DNA of 64,000 bases from positions 4,588,001 to 4,652,000 of the forward strand of contig NZ_VIWU01000001.1 of assembly GCF_007994075.1 (NCBI RefSeq), given 5' to 3'. The notes under the pieces are model-generated. The model was not told the DNA's origin, did no database searches, and worked only from the letters and a program-made list of their open reading frames with translations. Position numbers and translations under genes: made by a program. The stretch is from Pseudonocardia hierapolitana (GTDB taxonomy: Bacteria; Actinomycetota; Actinomycetes; Mycobacteriales; Pseudonocardiaceae). Shown piece by piece: positions 8,615 through 16,938 of this stretch (position 1 is the stretch's first letter; every line of letters begins with the position of its first letter).

Positions 8615-9793
8615 ATGGATCAGCTCGAAGTGCACGAACCGAACCAGCTCGAGGGTTCGACCGACGCGCGGCGGCTCGGCCGCCGGTCGTGGCTCAAGAT
8701 GGTCGGGGCCCTGGGACTCCTGTCCGTCGGTGGGTATGCGCTGGCCACCGGGCTCAGGTCTCCGGGACCGCGGTGGATCGCTCCGCTGCCGGCGCCGGCG
8801 GGCTACGGATCGGCCGCAGCGGACGACGGCACGCTCTACGTTCACGTCCGCGACCACGGCGGAGCCGGAACATTGCTGGCCCTGGACGGCGCGACGGGCG
8901 CGCAACGATGGACCACGCGCCTCGACACGCCGCGGGAAGGGGACGTGGTCATGATCGCGGCCGGTGAGGACCTCGTCGTCGGTACGAGTGAGACGGTGTC
9001 GGTGCACGACACGGCGACCGGCACGTTGCGGTGGCAGGTCCCGGCATCTGCTGCGGTGGACGTCGCGGACGGCGTCGTCGTGACGAGGTCCTCCGACGGT
9101 GTCATCGCGCTGGACGTCCGGACGGGAGACCTGCTCTGGAACGTGAAGCTCACGTCACCCGACAACTCGGCCAAGACGTCGGCCGACGTGGCGGCGCACA
9201 ACGGGATGTGCGTCGTGGTGAACGCTCACCTCCTCAGGACGGAATCCGGGCTCCACTCCATGACGTGGATCGACTCGTGGGACCTGCGGACCGGACAGCC
9301 GGTGTGGAGTACGAGCACCGATGTCGAGGAGAGCTTCGGCTCGGCCGGCATGCGGATCCAGCCGAGCGGCGATCGTGTCGTCGTCGCCAGCGCCCCCGAG
9401 GGGAGCCTCGTGTTGGAGGCGGCGACCGGTCGGCGGCTCTCGAAGACCTGGGCCGTCGGTTTCGCCGTCGTCGGTGACGTGCTCGTGCACCTCGAGGAAG
9501 GGTGGACCTTCGCGGAGGTGAAGGGTGTCGATCTGGCCGATCGTTCCGTGCGCTGGTCACAGACCGTCGGATCGTCGGAGTGGGACCCGGACTTCGACAT
9601 CGTCGCCGGCGACGGCTACGTGTACGTCTCGCAGTCCGGGGGAACCCCGGTCGCCCTCGACGCGGCCTCGGGGGCGACACGGTGGACCTATCGCGGGCAA
9701 CACGCCGACAGCAGGGCTGCGGTGATCGCCGCTCGCGGGCGTGACGTCTACGTGGTGGCCGGGAGTCAGATCGAGGCGTTCACCATCACGTGA
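8615..9793 (+). CDS. Tat-exported PQQ-like beta-propeller protein
   Basis: Predicted 392-aa secreted or membrane-anchored propeller. The N-terminus has a twin-arginine motif (GRRSWLKMVGAL, Trp in place of the usual Phe) followed by a hydrophobic helix. The body has repeated blades of the type LLALDGATGAQRWTT, VIALDVRTGDLLW, VALDAASGATRW, the PQQ-like (Trp-docking) repeat. No PQQ dehydrogenase catalytic residues were recognised, so it is probably a binding or scaffold propeller. The start at ATG 8615 is chosen because GGGGGG precedes it and it puts the Tat motif near the N-terminus; the frame is open from 8483. The next gene is a kinase with the same propeller type. Confidence 0.85.
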   Translation: MDQLEVHEPNQLEGSTDARRLGRRSWLKMVGALGLLSVGGYALATGLRSPGPRWIAPLPAPAGYGSAAADDGTLYVHVRDHGGAGTLLALDGATGAQRWTTRLDTPREGDVVMIAAGEDLVVGTSETVSVHDTATGTLRWQVPASAAVDVADGVVVTRSSDGVIALDVRTGDLLWNVKLTSPDNSAKTSADVAAHNGMCVVVNAHLLRTESGLHSMTWIDSWDLRTGQPVWSTSTDVEESFGSAGMRIQPSGDRVVVASAPEGSLVLEAATGRRLSKTWAVGFAVVGDVLVHLEEGWTFAEVKGVDLADRSVRWSQTVGSSEWDPDFDIVAGDGYVYVSQSGGTPVALDAASGATRWTYRGQHADSRAAVIAARGRDVYVVAGSQIEAFTIT

Positions 9794-10006
9794 CGGACGG
9801 CCGGTCGCGGCCCGACGACACACACCCCTCGACCCGCCGATCCGTATGTGGTGATCGCGGCCCCCGGGCGCGACGTGGGCGGACCGGCTCTGGGCTGTTG
9901 CCCGGCCTGCCGGCCGAGGGGGCACGTGCGGCTGCGGTTGATCGATCGGTGCGTCGAGCCACTCCCATAAACTCGCGCCGTTCGCGTCGGCACGGGCAGG
10001 GGGGCC

Positions 10007-11995
10007 GTGGTGCAGCCGCTCGAGACGGGGGATCCGGAGTGGATCGGGCCGTACCGGCTCCGGGCGCGGCTGGGCGCGGGCGGGATGGGGCAGGTCTTCC
10101 TCGGGACCTCCCGTGACGGGACGCCGGTGGCGATCAAGGTCGTGCACCCCGGCCTGGCGCACGACGGCCGCTTCCGCACGCGGTTCCGGCGGGAGATCGA
10201 GGTCAGCAGCCGTGTGGCCGGTCCCTGGGTGGCGGCGGTCGTCGACGCCGACCCCGACGCGGAACTGCCGTGGCTCGCCACCCAGTACGTGCGCGGCCCG
10301 GACCTGGGGACGGTCGTGGAGGAGGTCGGCCCGCTTCCCGCCGGTACCGTGCACGCGCTCGCGCACGGGCTCACCCTCGCGCTGGGCGCGGTCCACGACG
10401 GGGGCCTTGTGCACCGGGACCTCAAGCCGTCGAACGTGCTGCTCGACACCGATCACCCCCGCCTGATCGATTTCGGCATCTCCCGGGCGGTCGACGGCAC
10501 CCGGGTGACGAGCACCGGGGTGGTCATCGGCACTCCCGCGTTCATGTCACCCGAGCAGATCGCCGGGGAGGACGTCGGACCGGCATCGGACGTGTTCTCG
10601 CTCGGCTCGGTGCTGTTCTTCGCAGCGACGGGGCGCAGCCCGTTCGGTGACGTCGCGCCCGTCGTGCTCATGCTGCGGATCACGCGGGACGAGCCCGACC
10701 TCGACGGTCTGCCCGATGCACTCCGGGATCCGATCGCCGTGTGCCTGGCCAAGCGGCCGCAGGATCGGCCGGATCCCGCCACCCTCGGGCGGATGCTCGG
10801 GCCGCTGGCGGGTTCCCCGGGCGGTTGGCTGCCGCCGGCGGTTGCCGCGCTCGCCGCCGCGCCGGAGCAGGGCGCGCCGACCCTGCTGGACGAGCCGCCG
10901 ACGGAGGAGGTGGCCGGCCGCCGCGGCACGAACCGGCGCACGGTGCTGGTCACGGCGGCCGCCGCCGTGACCGCCGCGGTGGCGGGGGCGTGGGGCGTCA
11001 GCGCGCTCACGGCACCGCAGCCCGCTCCCGCGCCGCCGGCACCACACGTGCGGTGGAGGATTCCCTTCTCGGGTGCTGTCGGGGTGCAGACGGCATGGGC
11101 CGCCGACGACCGGACCCTCTACACGACCGGGATGAACCGCGACGTCCGTGCGCTGGACGCGACCACAGGGGCCGAGCGGTGGAGCGCCGACGGCCCGGCG
11201 GACACGCTGGTTCCGCACGGTGGGGTGCTGATCACCGCTGCGGCCGGCATGCTCGCCGGGTTCGACGCCGGGACCGGCCGCCGGATCTGGGACATGGGCC
11301 GCCGGCCGTCGCCCGACTCCCAGGTCGACGTGAGCGACGGCACCGTCGTCGCCGTGGTCGAGGAGGGTGAGCCTTCCGATGTGCTCGGGAGGCCGATCAA
11401 CGTCGTCGGCCTGGACGCCGCCACGGGTGCGCGGCTCTGGACCGGGGAGCGGTACGAGTTCTCGGGTGGGCTGCGGGTGGTCGCAGGCGGGGGAGTGGCG
11501 GCCTACTGCCAGGACGGGCGACTCGTCGTCCGGGAGCTGCGCACGGGGAGCATCCGCTGGTCCGCGCCGGCCCCGACCGCCGCCGTGGTCGCCGCCACCG
11601 AGGACCTCGTGCTGCTGGGCGCGTTGACTGCGCTCGAGTCGGCCACCGGCCGTCAGCGGTGGCAGGTGGGCTGGCCGGCCCGTTCGGTGATCGCCGCCGG
11701 AGGCGTGCTCCTCGAGGAGGAGGGGCGCGACGGGGAGAGTCGGGTGGTGCGCGGCCTGGATCCGAGGAGTGGCACGGCCCTCTGGACGACGCCCCCGTCG
11801 CGGGTGGACACCGCTCCGGTCATCACCGAGGACTGCGTGTACATGGCCCTCCGCGACGGATCGACCTGCGCCTACGACACCGCGACCGGTGTCCTGCTGT
11901 GGAGCCGTGGAGGAGGCACGCCGATCGCCGCTCATGGCCGCGTCGCCTACCTCGCCGCCGATGGCGAGCTGCTGGCGGTCACCGGCGACGGGTAG
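10007..11995 (+). CDS. Ser/Thr protein kinase with external PQQ-like propeller
   Basis: Predicted 662-aa transmembrane PknB-type kinase. Residues about 16-280 hold the kinase: glycine loop GAGGMGQV, Lys44 in VAIKV, HRDLKPSN catalytic loop, DFG, and TPAFMSPEQ. A Pro/Ala linker and one membrane helix follow (about 308-332, VLVTAAAAVTAAVAGAWGV). The C-terminal third is a multi-blade PQQ-like propeller (RALDATTGAERW, VGLDAATGARLW and others), predicted outside the membrane as a sensor. GTG start at 10007, with a second GTG one codon later. The preceding gene encodes a similar free propeller, so signalling between the two is plausible. Intergenic 9794-10006 shows no gene. Confidence 0.93.
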   Translation: MVQPLETGDPEWIGPYRLRARLGAGGMGQVFLGTSRDGTPVAIKVVHPGLAHDGRFRTRFRREIEVSSRVAGPWVAAVVDADPDAELPWLATQYVRGPDLGTVVEEVGPLPAGTVHALAHGLTLALGAVHDGGLVHRDLKPSNVLLDTDHPRLIDFGISRAVDGTRVTSTGVVIGTPAFMSPEQIAGEDVGPASDVFSLGSVLFFAATGRSPFGDVAPVVLMLRITRDEPDLDGLPDALRDPIAVCLAKRPQDRPDPATLGRMLGPLAGSPGGWLPPAVAALAAAPEQGAPTLLDEPPTEEVAGRRGTNRRTVLVTAAAAVTAAVAGAWGVSALTAPQPAPAPPAPHVRWRIPFSGAVGVQTAWAADDRTLYTTGMNRDVRALDATTGAERWSADGPADTLVPHGGVLITAAAGMLAGFDAGTGRRIWDMGRRPSPDSQVDVSDGTVVAVVEEGEPSDVLGRPINVVGLDAATGARLWTGERYEFSGGLRVVAGGGVAAYCQDGRLVVRELRTGSIRWSAPAPTAAVVAATEDLVLLGALTALESATGRQRWQVGWPARSVIAAGGVLLEEEGRDGESRVVRGLDPRSGTALWTTPPSRVDTAPVITEDCVYMALRDGSTCAYDTATGVLLWSRGGGTPIAAHGRVAYLAADGELLAVTGDG

Positions 11996-12032
11996 GACCG
12001 ATCCATCCGGGATCAGCGAGCGCTGGGAGTGC

Positions 12033-13463
12033 TCACGCCTCCAGGTACGCCTCCAACCCCACGCGCCCGCCCTCGCGCCCGAACCCGCTCTCGCGATAGC
12101 CACCGAACGGCGCCGTGGGATCGAACCGGTTGAAGGTGTTCGTCCACACCACTCCGGCCCGCACGCGCTGGGCCGTCCACAGGGCCTTGGAGCCCTTCTC
12201 CGTCCAGATCCCCGCCGACAGGCCGTACGGGGTGTTGTTCGCCTTCGCGATCGCCTCGTCGGGCGTGCGGAACGTCAGCACCGACAGAACGGGCCCGAAG
12301 ATCTCCTCCCGCGCGACCCGCATCGTCTGCTCGACGCCGGAGAAGACGGTGGGCGGGAAGAAGAGGCCGCGTTCGGGCAGCGGGCACGAGCTGGTCCAGC
12401 GGGTGGCGCCCTCGGCGTCACCGGCCGCGGCGAGGTCGACGATCCGGTCCAGCTGCGGGCGGGAGTTGATCGCTCCGACGTCGGTGTTCTTGTCCAGCGG
12501 GTCGCCGACGCGCAGGGTCTCGATCCGCGCCCGCAGGAGCTCCATGAACTCGTGCTCGATCGACTCCTGCACGAGCAGGCGAGAGCCGGCGCAGCAGACG
12601 TGGCCCTGGTTGAAGAAGATCCCGTCGACGACGCCGTCGACCGCCTGGTCGAGCGGCGCGTCGTCGTAGACGATGTTGGCCGCCTTGCCGCCGAGCTCCA
12701 GGGTGAGCCTGCGCCCGGTGCCGGCGAGCCGGCGCTGGATCTCCTTGCCGACATCGGTGGATCCGGTGAAGGCCACCTTGTCCAGGCCGTCGTGCCCCAC
12801 CACGGCGGCGCCCACGTCCCCGGCGCCGGGCAGCACGTTGAGCACCCCGGGCGGGAGCCCGGCGTCGGCCGCGATCTCGGCGAGCACGAGTGCGGTGAGC
12901 GGGGTGGTCTCGGCGGGCTTGAGCACGATCGTGTTGCCGCATGCGAGCGCGGGCCCGATCTTCCAGGCGGCCATGAGCAGCGGGAAGTTCCACGGGATCA
13001 CGGCGCCGACCACACCGACCGGGCGCGGGTCCGGGCCCAGACCCGCGTAGCCGAGCTTGTCGGCCCAGCCCGCGTGGTGGAACAGGTGCGCCGACGCGGT
13101 GGGGACGTCGACGTCGCGCGACTCCCGGATGGGCTTGCCGTTGTCGAGAGTCTCCAGCACGGCGAGCTCGCGGGCGCGCTCGGCCACGACCCGCGCGATC
13201 CGGAACAGGTACTTCGCCCGCTCCGCGCCGGGCATCGGGCCCCACACCTGCTCGTACGCCCGGCGCGCGGCCGCGACGGCCCGGTCGACGTCCTCCGGGC
13301 TCGCCGTGCCGACCTCGGCGAGCGCCTCCTCCGTGGCCGGGTTGAGGGTCTTGAGCGGCTCGCCGCCGCCGTCGACGAACTCCCCGTCGACGAACGGCCG
13401 GTAGGCCGGTTTGAGGTTCGCGAGCGCGGCCGACTCGGGCGCGGGCGCGTACTCCCAGGTCAT
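12033..13463 (-). CDS. Aldehyde dehydrogenase family protein
   Basis: Predicted 476-aa NAD(P)-dependent aldehyde dehydrogenase. The nucleotide-binding VIPWNFPLLMAAWKIGPALA block, the general base in LTLELGGKAANIV and the catalytic Cys in NQGHVCCAGSRL are all present, as is the C-terminal FGGYRESGFGREGG. Its ATG overlaps the deoC stop by 1 nt (TGATG), so the pair is translationally coupled. DeoC releases acetaldehyde; this enzyme may oxidise it to acetate (inference from linkage). Convergent with the kinase gene, with 37 bp between stops and no terminator recognised. Confidence 0.93.
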   Translation of the reverse strand: MTWEYAPAPESAALANLKPAYRPFVDGEFVDGGGEPLKTLNPATEEALAEVGTASPEDVDRAVAAARRAYEQVWGPMPGAERAKYLFRIARVVAERARELAVLETLDNGKPIRESRDVDVPTASAHLFHHAGWADKLGYAGLGPDPRPVGVVGAVIPWNFPLLMAAWKIGPALACGNTIVLKPAETTPLTALVLAEIAADAGLPPGVLNVLPGAGDVGAAVVGHDGLDKVAFTGSTDVGKEIQRRLAGTGRRLTLELGGKAANIVYDDAPLDQAVDGVVDGIFFNQGHVCCAGSRLLVQESIEHEFMELLRARIETLRVGDPLDKNTDVGAINSRPQLDRIVDLAAAGDAEGATRWTSSCPLPERGLFFPPTVFSGVEQTMRVAREEIFGPVLSVLTFRTPDEAIAKANNTPYGLSAGIWTEKGSKALWTAQRVRAGVVWTNTFNRFDPTAPFGGYRESGFGREGGRVGLEAYLEA

Positions 13464-14440
13464 CAGGCCCCTCCGATGTGGTCGCGGTCGGTGTAGTGGC
13501 CCTCGAGCTGGGTGCGGCGCTGCCGCAGCAGGTCGCCGAGCAGGGAGGACGCGCCGAAGCGGAACAGCTCCGGCGTGAGCCAGGCCGGCCCGGCCACCTC
13601 GTTGACGGCCACGAGGTGCCGGATCGCGTCCTTCGCCGTGCGGATGCCGCCCGCGGCCTTGACGCCGCGGTGCTCACCGGTGGCGCGGTGCCAGTCGCGC
13701 ACGGCCTGCAGCATCACCTGCACCACCGGCAGGGTGGCGGCGGGGGAGACCTTCCCGGTGGAGGTCTTGATGACATCGGCGCCCGCGAGCAGCGCGAGCC
13801 AGGACGCGCGCCGCACGTCGTCGTAACCGGCGAGCTCGCCGGTTTCCAGGATGACCTTGAGGTGGGCGCTGCCGCAGGCCTCCTTGACCGCGACGATCTC
13901 GTCGAACACCGCGCCGTAGCGCCCGGTGAGGAACGCGCCGCGGTCGATCACCATGTCGATCTCCGTCGCGCCCGCCTCGACGGCGAGCGCGGTGTCGGCG
14001 AGCTTGACCGCGCGCGAGGACCGTCCGGACGGGAACGCGGTGGCGACCGCCGCCACCGCGACGCCGGAACCCTTCAGCGCCTCGACGGCGACGCCCGCGA
14101 GGTCGGGGTAGACGCAGACCGCGGCGACGGACGGGACGTCCGGGTGGTCCGGGTCCGGCCTGCGGGCCTGGGCGCACAGCGACCGCACCTTGCCCGGGGT
14201 GTCGGCGCCCTCCAGCGTGGTCAGGTCGATCATCGAGACCGCCATGTCCAGGGCCTGGAGCTTGGACTCCTTCTTGATGCTCCGGGTGGCCAGCGTCGCC
14301 GCGCGTCGCTCGACGCCCACGTGGTCGACGCCGGGCAGGCCGTGCAGGAACCGTCGCAGCGACGCTTCGTCGCGGACGGCGTCGGCGAACGCCCCCTCGC
14401 GGCCGCCTGCGGTGCGTCCCGCGGTAACGGTCGTGGTCAC
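13463..14440 (-). CDS. deoC: Deoxyribose-phosphate aldolase
   Basis: Predicted 325-aa class I aldolase that cleaves 2-deoxyribose 5-phosphate to acetaldehyde and glyceraldehyde 3-phosphate in deoxynucleoside catabolism. The Schiff-base lysine lies in GADVIKTSTGKVSP, preceded by HLKVILETGEL; AAGGIRT gives the phosphate site. Its N-terminal extension of about 60 residues compared with short bacterial DeoC places it with the longer eukaryote/actinobacterial form. GTG start at 14440. Transcribed with the aldehyde dehydrogenase; the window also carries upp and PNP. Confidence 0.93.
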   Translation of the reverse strand: MTTTVTAGRTAGGREGAFADAVRDEASLRRFLHGLPGVDHVGVERRAATLATRSIKKESKLQALDMAVSMIDLTTLEGADTPGKVRSLCAQARRPDPDHPDVPSVAAVCVYPDLAGVAVEALKGSGVAVAAVATAFPSGRSSRAVKLADTALAVEAGATEIDMVIDRGAFLTGRYGAVFDEIVAVKEACGSAHLKVILETGELAGYDDVRRASWLALLAGADVIKTSTGKVSPAATLPVVQVMLQAVRDWHRATGEHRGVKAAGGIRTAKDAIRHLVAVNEVAGPAWLTPELFRFGASSLLGDLLRQRRTQLEGHYTDRDHIGGA

Positions 14441-14523
14441 GCGGGCGAGTCTATGCGCGGACGGGCAGCGCAGAGGCCTTCGTCGATCCCGCCGGAGCGA
14501 AGCGGAGGCCGTGTGACAGCACA

Positions 14524-14554
14524 CCGCCCGCCGCGCGGGAGGAGCGGCGGGCGG
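14524..14554 (-). terminator. GC-rich hairpin, likely terminator
   Basis: CCGCCCGCCGC (14524-14534) pairs perfectly with GCGGCGGGCGG (14544-14554) across a 9-nt loop. It lies 95 nt downstream of the minus-strand small gene at 14649-14885 and upstream of deoC. There is no U-tract, as usual in actinobacteria. Confidence 0.5.
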
Positions 14555-14648
14555 GGATGAGTGCAGGGGGAGCGAGCGTAATTCTGTCGTGCTGTCATGC
14601 GGCCGTGCTTCTACGCCAACGGGGAGCTGCGCAGTTCTTCCTGTCTGG

Positions 14649-14885
14649 TCAGGTGGAGCTGTGCAGCCGCACGACACCCACGGTCACGTCCTCCAGGCCA
14701 CCGCGGTCGAAGTCGCGGCGCAGCTGGTCGGCCTTGACGGTGGCCGTCAGCCCGTCGAACGGGCCGTGTGCGTCGACCTCCCCGGTCTGGGGGTCGACGG
14801 CGAGTACGACGTATCCGTCGCACTGTGTGAGCTTCTCCGCCGCTGCGACCAGCGTCGCCTCGTCGGAAGTCGTGTTCTCCGGCAC
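14649..14885 (-). CDS. Conserved small hypothetical protein
   Basis: Predicted 78-aa soluble acidic protein. GTG start at 14885, preceded by a near-perfect ribosome-binding site (GGAGGTGATC), which is the main evidence that it is real. The sequence DGYVVLAVDPQTGEVDAHGPF followed by AD.LRRDFDRGGLEDVTVGVVRLH suggests a small alpha/beta domain. No function recognised. Divergent from the metallophosphoesterase gene; a hairpin terminator candidate follows its stop. Confidence 0.75.
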   Translation of the reverse strand: MPENTTSDEATLVAAAEKLTQCDGYVVLAVDPQTGEVDAHGPFDGLTATVKADQLRRDFDRGGLEDVTVGVVRLHSST

Positions 14886-14967
14886 CGGATCACCTCCTAG
14901 TCACTAAGTACAGCGTCGGCGGGGCTCTCCGCGTGACAGTGTTCGTGCCAGACCACCCGTTCGGGTC

Positions 14968-14994
14968 AGGGTGAAAGTTCGACTTGATCACCCT
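14968..14994. promoter_or_regulatory. Inverted repeat in the 14886-15231 divergent gap
   Basis: AGGGTGA (14968-14974) and TCACCCT (14988-14994) form a 7-bp inverted repeat with a 13-nt spacer, about 80 bp upstream of the small gene start. The geometry is the same as the repeat at 7144-7170. Candidate operator only. The gap shows no gene. Confidence 0.3.
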
Positions 14995-15148
14995 TTGTGC
15001 TGCAAAAGGCACCGAGGGCACGGGCCACGGGATCAGTAGGCCGTTTCCGTCACGTCCGCGGCACGCTCGGTGATCCCTCGGCGGCCTCGTGGCCCCGGGG
15101 TGCAGTTCGTCGTGTGACCGTCCCGTGAGTGCGTTCGCGGAGCCCGTG

Positions 15149-15169
15149 GACGGCGTCCCGGACGCCGTC
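15149..15169. promoter_or_regulatory. 21-bp perfect inverted repeat upstream of metallophosphoesterase
   Basis: GACGGCGTCC and GGACGCCGTC are perfect 10-bp arms around a single central C, ending 62 nt before the chosen ATG at 15232. A one-base centre is poor for an RNA hairpin and typical of a homodimer operator. Confidence 0.45.
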
Positions 15170-15231
15170 GCATGGTGTCACTCTGGTTGCGAAGGGTGAC
15201 CGGTGGGTGGCCGCGCTGCCAGGATCGCGGC

Positions 15232-16815
15232 ATGCGCCCGCTCCCCACCTCCGAAGCCGCCGGACCCTCTCGCAGCTCCACCAGGGGCGCGGGCTGGGGA
15301 TGCCGGACGCCCGGGCTGGGTGCCCGGCTCGCGCCTCGGGAAAGCCGTTTCTCATGGCTGCGCCCCGGCCCGCTGATCCAGTCGCGCAACGACATCCTCG
15401 CCCGCAGGTTCGGCGACCCGACCGACGAGCAGCGCCGTGAGTGGCTTCGTCGCCTCGACGAGTACGCCCGCGCCGCGGGCGCGCCCCTCCCACCCCGCGA
15501 CCGGTTGATCACCCGCTTCGCCGACCGCGAGCGCGTGTCGGTGGCCGTGCTCGGCGACCCCGGCGAGGGAGATGCCTCCCAGTACGTCGTGGTGCCGGTG
15601 CTGGACCGGGTCGCCGGCGACACGGACTTCGCGGTGCTGTGCAGCGACGTCGTCTATCCCGCGGGCGGGGTGCGTGCCTACGCGGACCGCTTCTACCGCC
15701 CGTACGCCGACTACCCGGGCCCGATCTACGCGCTGCCGGGCAACCACGACTGGTACGACGGGCTCGCCGGCTTCATGACGGCCTTCTGCGACGCCCCGCC
15801 GGACGCGGGCGCCCCGAGGCCGGTGTTCACCGGCTCGTGGTGGCGGCGGTTGCTGTGCAAGCTGCTCTGGCGCCCGGCGCCGTCGGCCACGGTCGAGGAC
15901 GTCGCCGACATGCGCTGGTACCGCGACGCCGAGTCGCAGCAGGGCGGCCAGCCCGGGCCCTACTGCGCGATCGACGCGGGCCCCGTGCGGCTGGTGCTGA
16001 TCGACACCGGCATCGACGGGCACATCGACCGCGACCAGGCGGAGTGGCTGCGGGAGATCTCCGCCGGTGATCGCCCGAAGATCCTGCTCACGGGCCGCCC
16101 CATCTACACGTACGCGCACCGGCAGGACAGCCCCGTCGAGGGCGGCGGTGACGTCAACGAGATCGTCACGGACCCGGCGTTCAACTACGTGGCCTGCATC
16201 GGCGGCGACGACCACAACTACCAGCGCTACCCGGTGCTGCAGCGCGACGGGCGCACCATCCAGTACGTGGTGGCAGGCGGGTCCGGCGCCTACCTGTCGG
16301 CCACGCACCAGATCCCGAACGTCGACCGGCTCGCCCCGGCCGTCCACGAGGAGGACTTCCGCTGCTACCCGCTGCGCGGCGACTCGCTCGCGCATTTCAG
16401 CCGCCGCTACGACAAGCTGCTGGGCTTCGGGCTCGGCCGGTTGGTGATCTCCCCAGAGGAGGCCACGACGATCATGGCCGAGCGGATCGGGATCACGCCG
16501 CCGCGCCCGTCGCCCGGCGCCGTGAGCGCCCGCGCCCGCCGCGCCGCCGACCGCGTCCACCCGCTGCCCGCGCGCGGATCCGCGCCCGCGCACAACCTGA
16601 TGTCGCTGCTGTTCGACTCGAACGCCGTGCCGCAGTTCAAGAGCTTCCTGCGGCTGGACGTCTCCGGCCACGAGATCGTCATCTCCTGCTGGGCTGCCAC
16701 CGGCTGCCGCGAGCACGAGCTCGACCCCGTGCTCGAGGACCGCGTGCGGGCGGTCCGCGCCGCGGACGGCCGGTGGGAGTGGCACAGCGAGACCCCCGGC
16801 CGCGCGGTCCCGTGA
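15232..16815 (+). CDS. Metallophosphoesterase (calcineurin-like)
   Basis: Predicted 527-aa enzyme of the dinuclear metal phosphoesterase family. Motifs in order: VAVLGDPGEGD (motif I), FAVLCSDVVYPAGG (motif II, with SD instead of GD but the metal-binding Asp kept), LPGNHDWYDG (motif III), LLTGRPIYTYAH, and IGGDDHNYQRYP (motif V-like). The C-terminal part of about 150 residues is extra and Arg/Ala-rich. Start uncertain: ATG 15232 is chosen, but a longer form from 15172 is open. The substrate is unknown. Single gene, divergent from the small gene and followed by strong hairpins. Confidence 0.85.
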   Translation: MRPLPTSEAAGPSRSSTRGAGWGCRTPGLGARLAPRESRFSWLRPGPLIQSRNDILARRFGDPTDEQRREWLRRLDEYARAAGAPLPPRDRLITRFADRERVSVAVLGDPGEGDASQYVVVPVLDRVAGDTDFAVLCSDVVYPAGGVRAYADRFYRPYADYPGPIYALPGNHDWYDGLAGFMTAFCDAPPDAGAPRPVFTGSWWRRLLCKLLWRPAPSATVEDVADMRWYRDAESQQGGQPGPYCAIDAGPVRLVLIDTGIDGHIDRDQAEWLREISAGDRPKILLTGRPIYTYAHRQDSPVEGGGDVNEIVTDPAFNYVACIGGDDHNYQRYPVLQRDGRTIQYVVAGGSGAYLSATHQIPNVDRLAPAVHEEDFRCYPLRGDSLAHFSRRYDKLLGFGLGRLVISPEEATTIMAERIGITPPRPSPGAVSARARRAADRVHPLPARGSAPAHNLMSLLFDSNAVPQFKSFLRLDVSGHEIVISCWAATGCREHELDPVLEDRVRAVRAADGRWEWHSETPGRAVP

Positions 16816-16824
16816 GGCACCCAT

Positions 16825-16849
16825 TCCGACGAGCGGCCCGTTCGTCGGA
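16825..16849. terminator. Hairpin after metallophosphoesterase
   Basis: TCCGACGA (16825-16832) and TCGTCGGA (16842-16849) form an 8-bp stem with a 9-nt loop, 9 nt after the stop at 16815. It is probably part of a double terminator with the next hairpin. Confidence 0.5.
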
Positions 16850-16871
16850 TAGGTACTGACGCCATGCATGT

Positions 16872-16913
16872 CTGACGGCTGCGCGCGCCGCGAAGCACGC
16901 GCGCAGCCGTCAG
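16872..16913. terminator. Strong bidirectional terminator hairpin
   Basis: CTGACGGCTGCGCGCG (16872-16887) and its exact complement (16898-16913) give a perfect 16-bp stem with a 10-nt loop. It sits between the convergent metallophosphoesterase and MFS genes, so it can serve both. Confidence 0.75.
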
Positions 16914-16938
16914 TGACACGAGAGCGCCGCTCGTCGGA

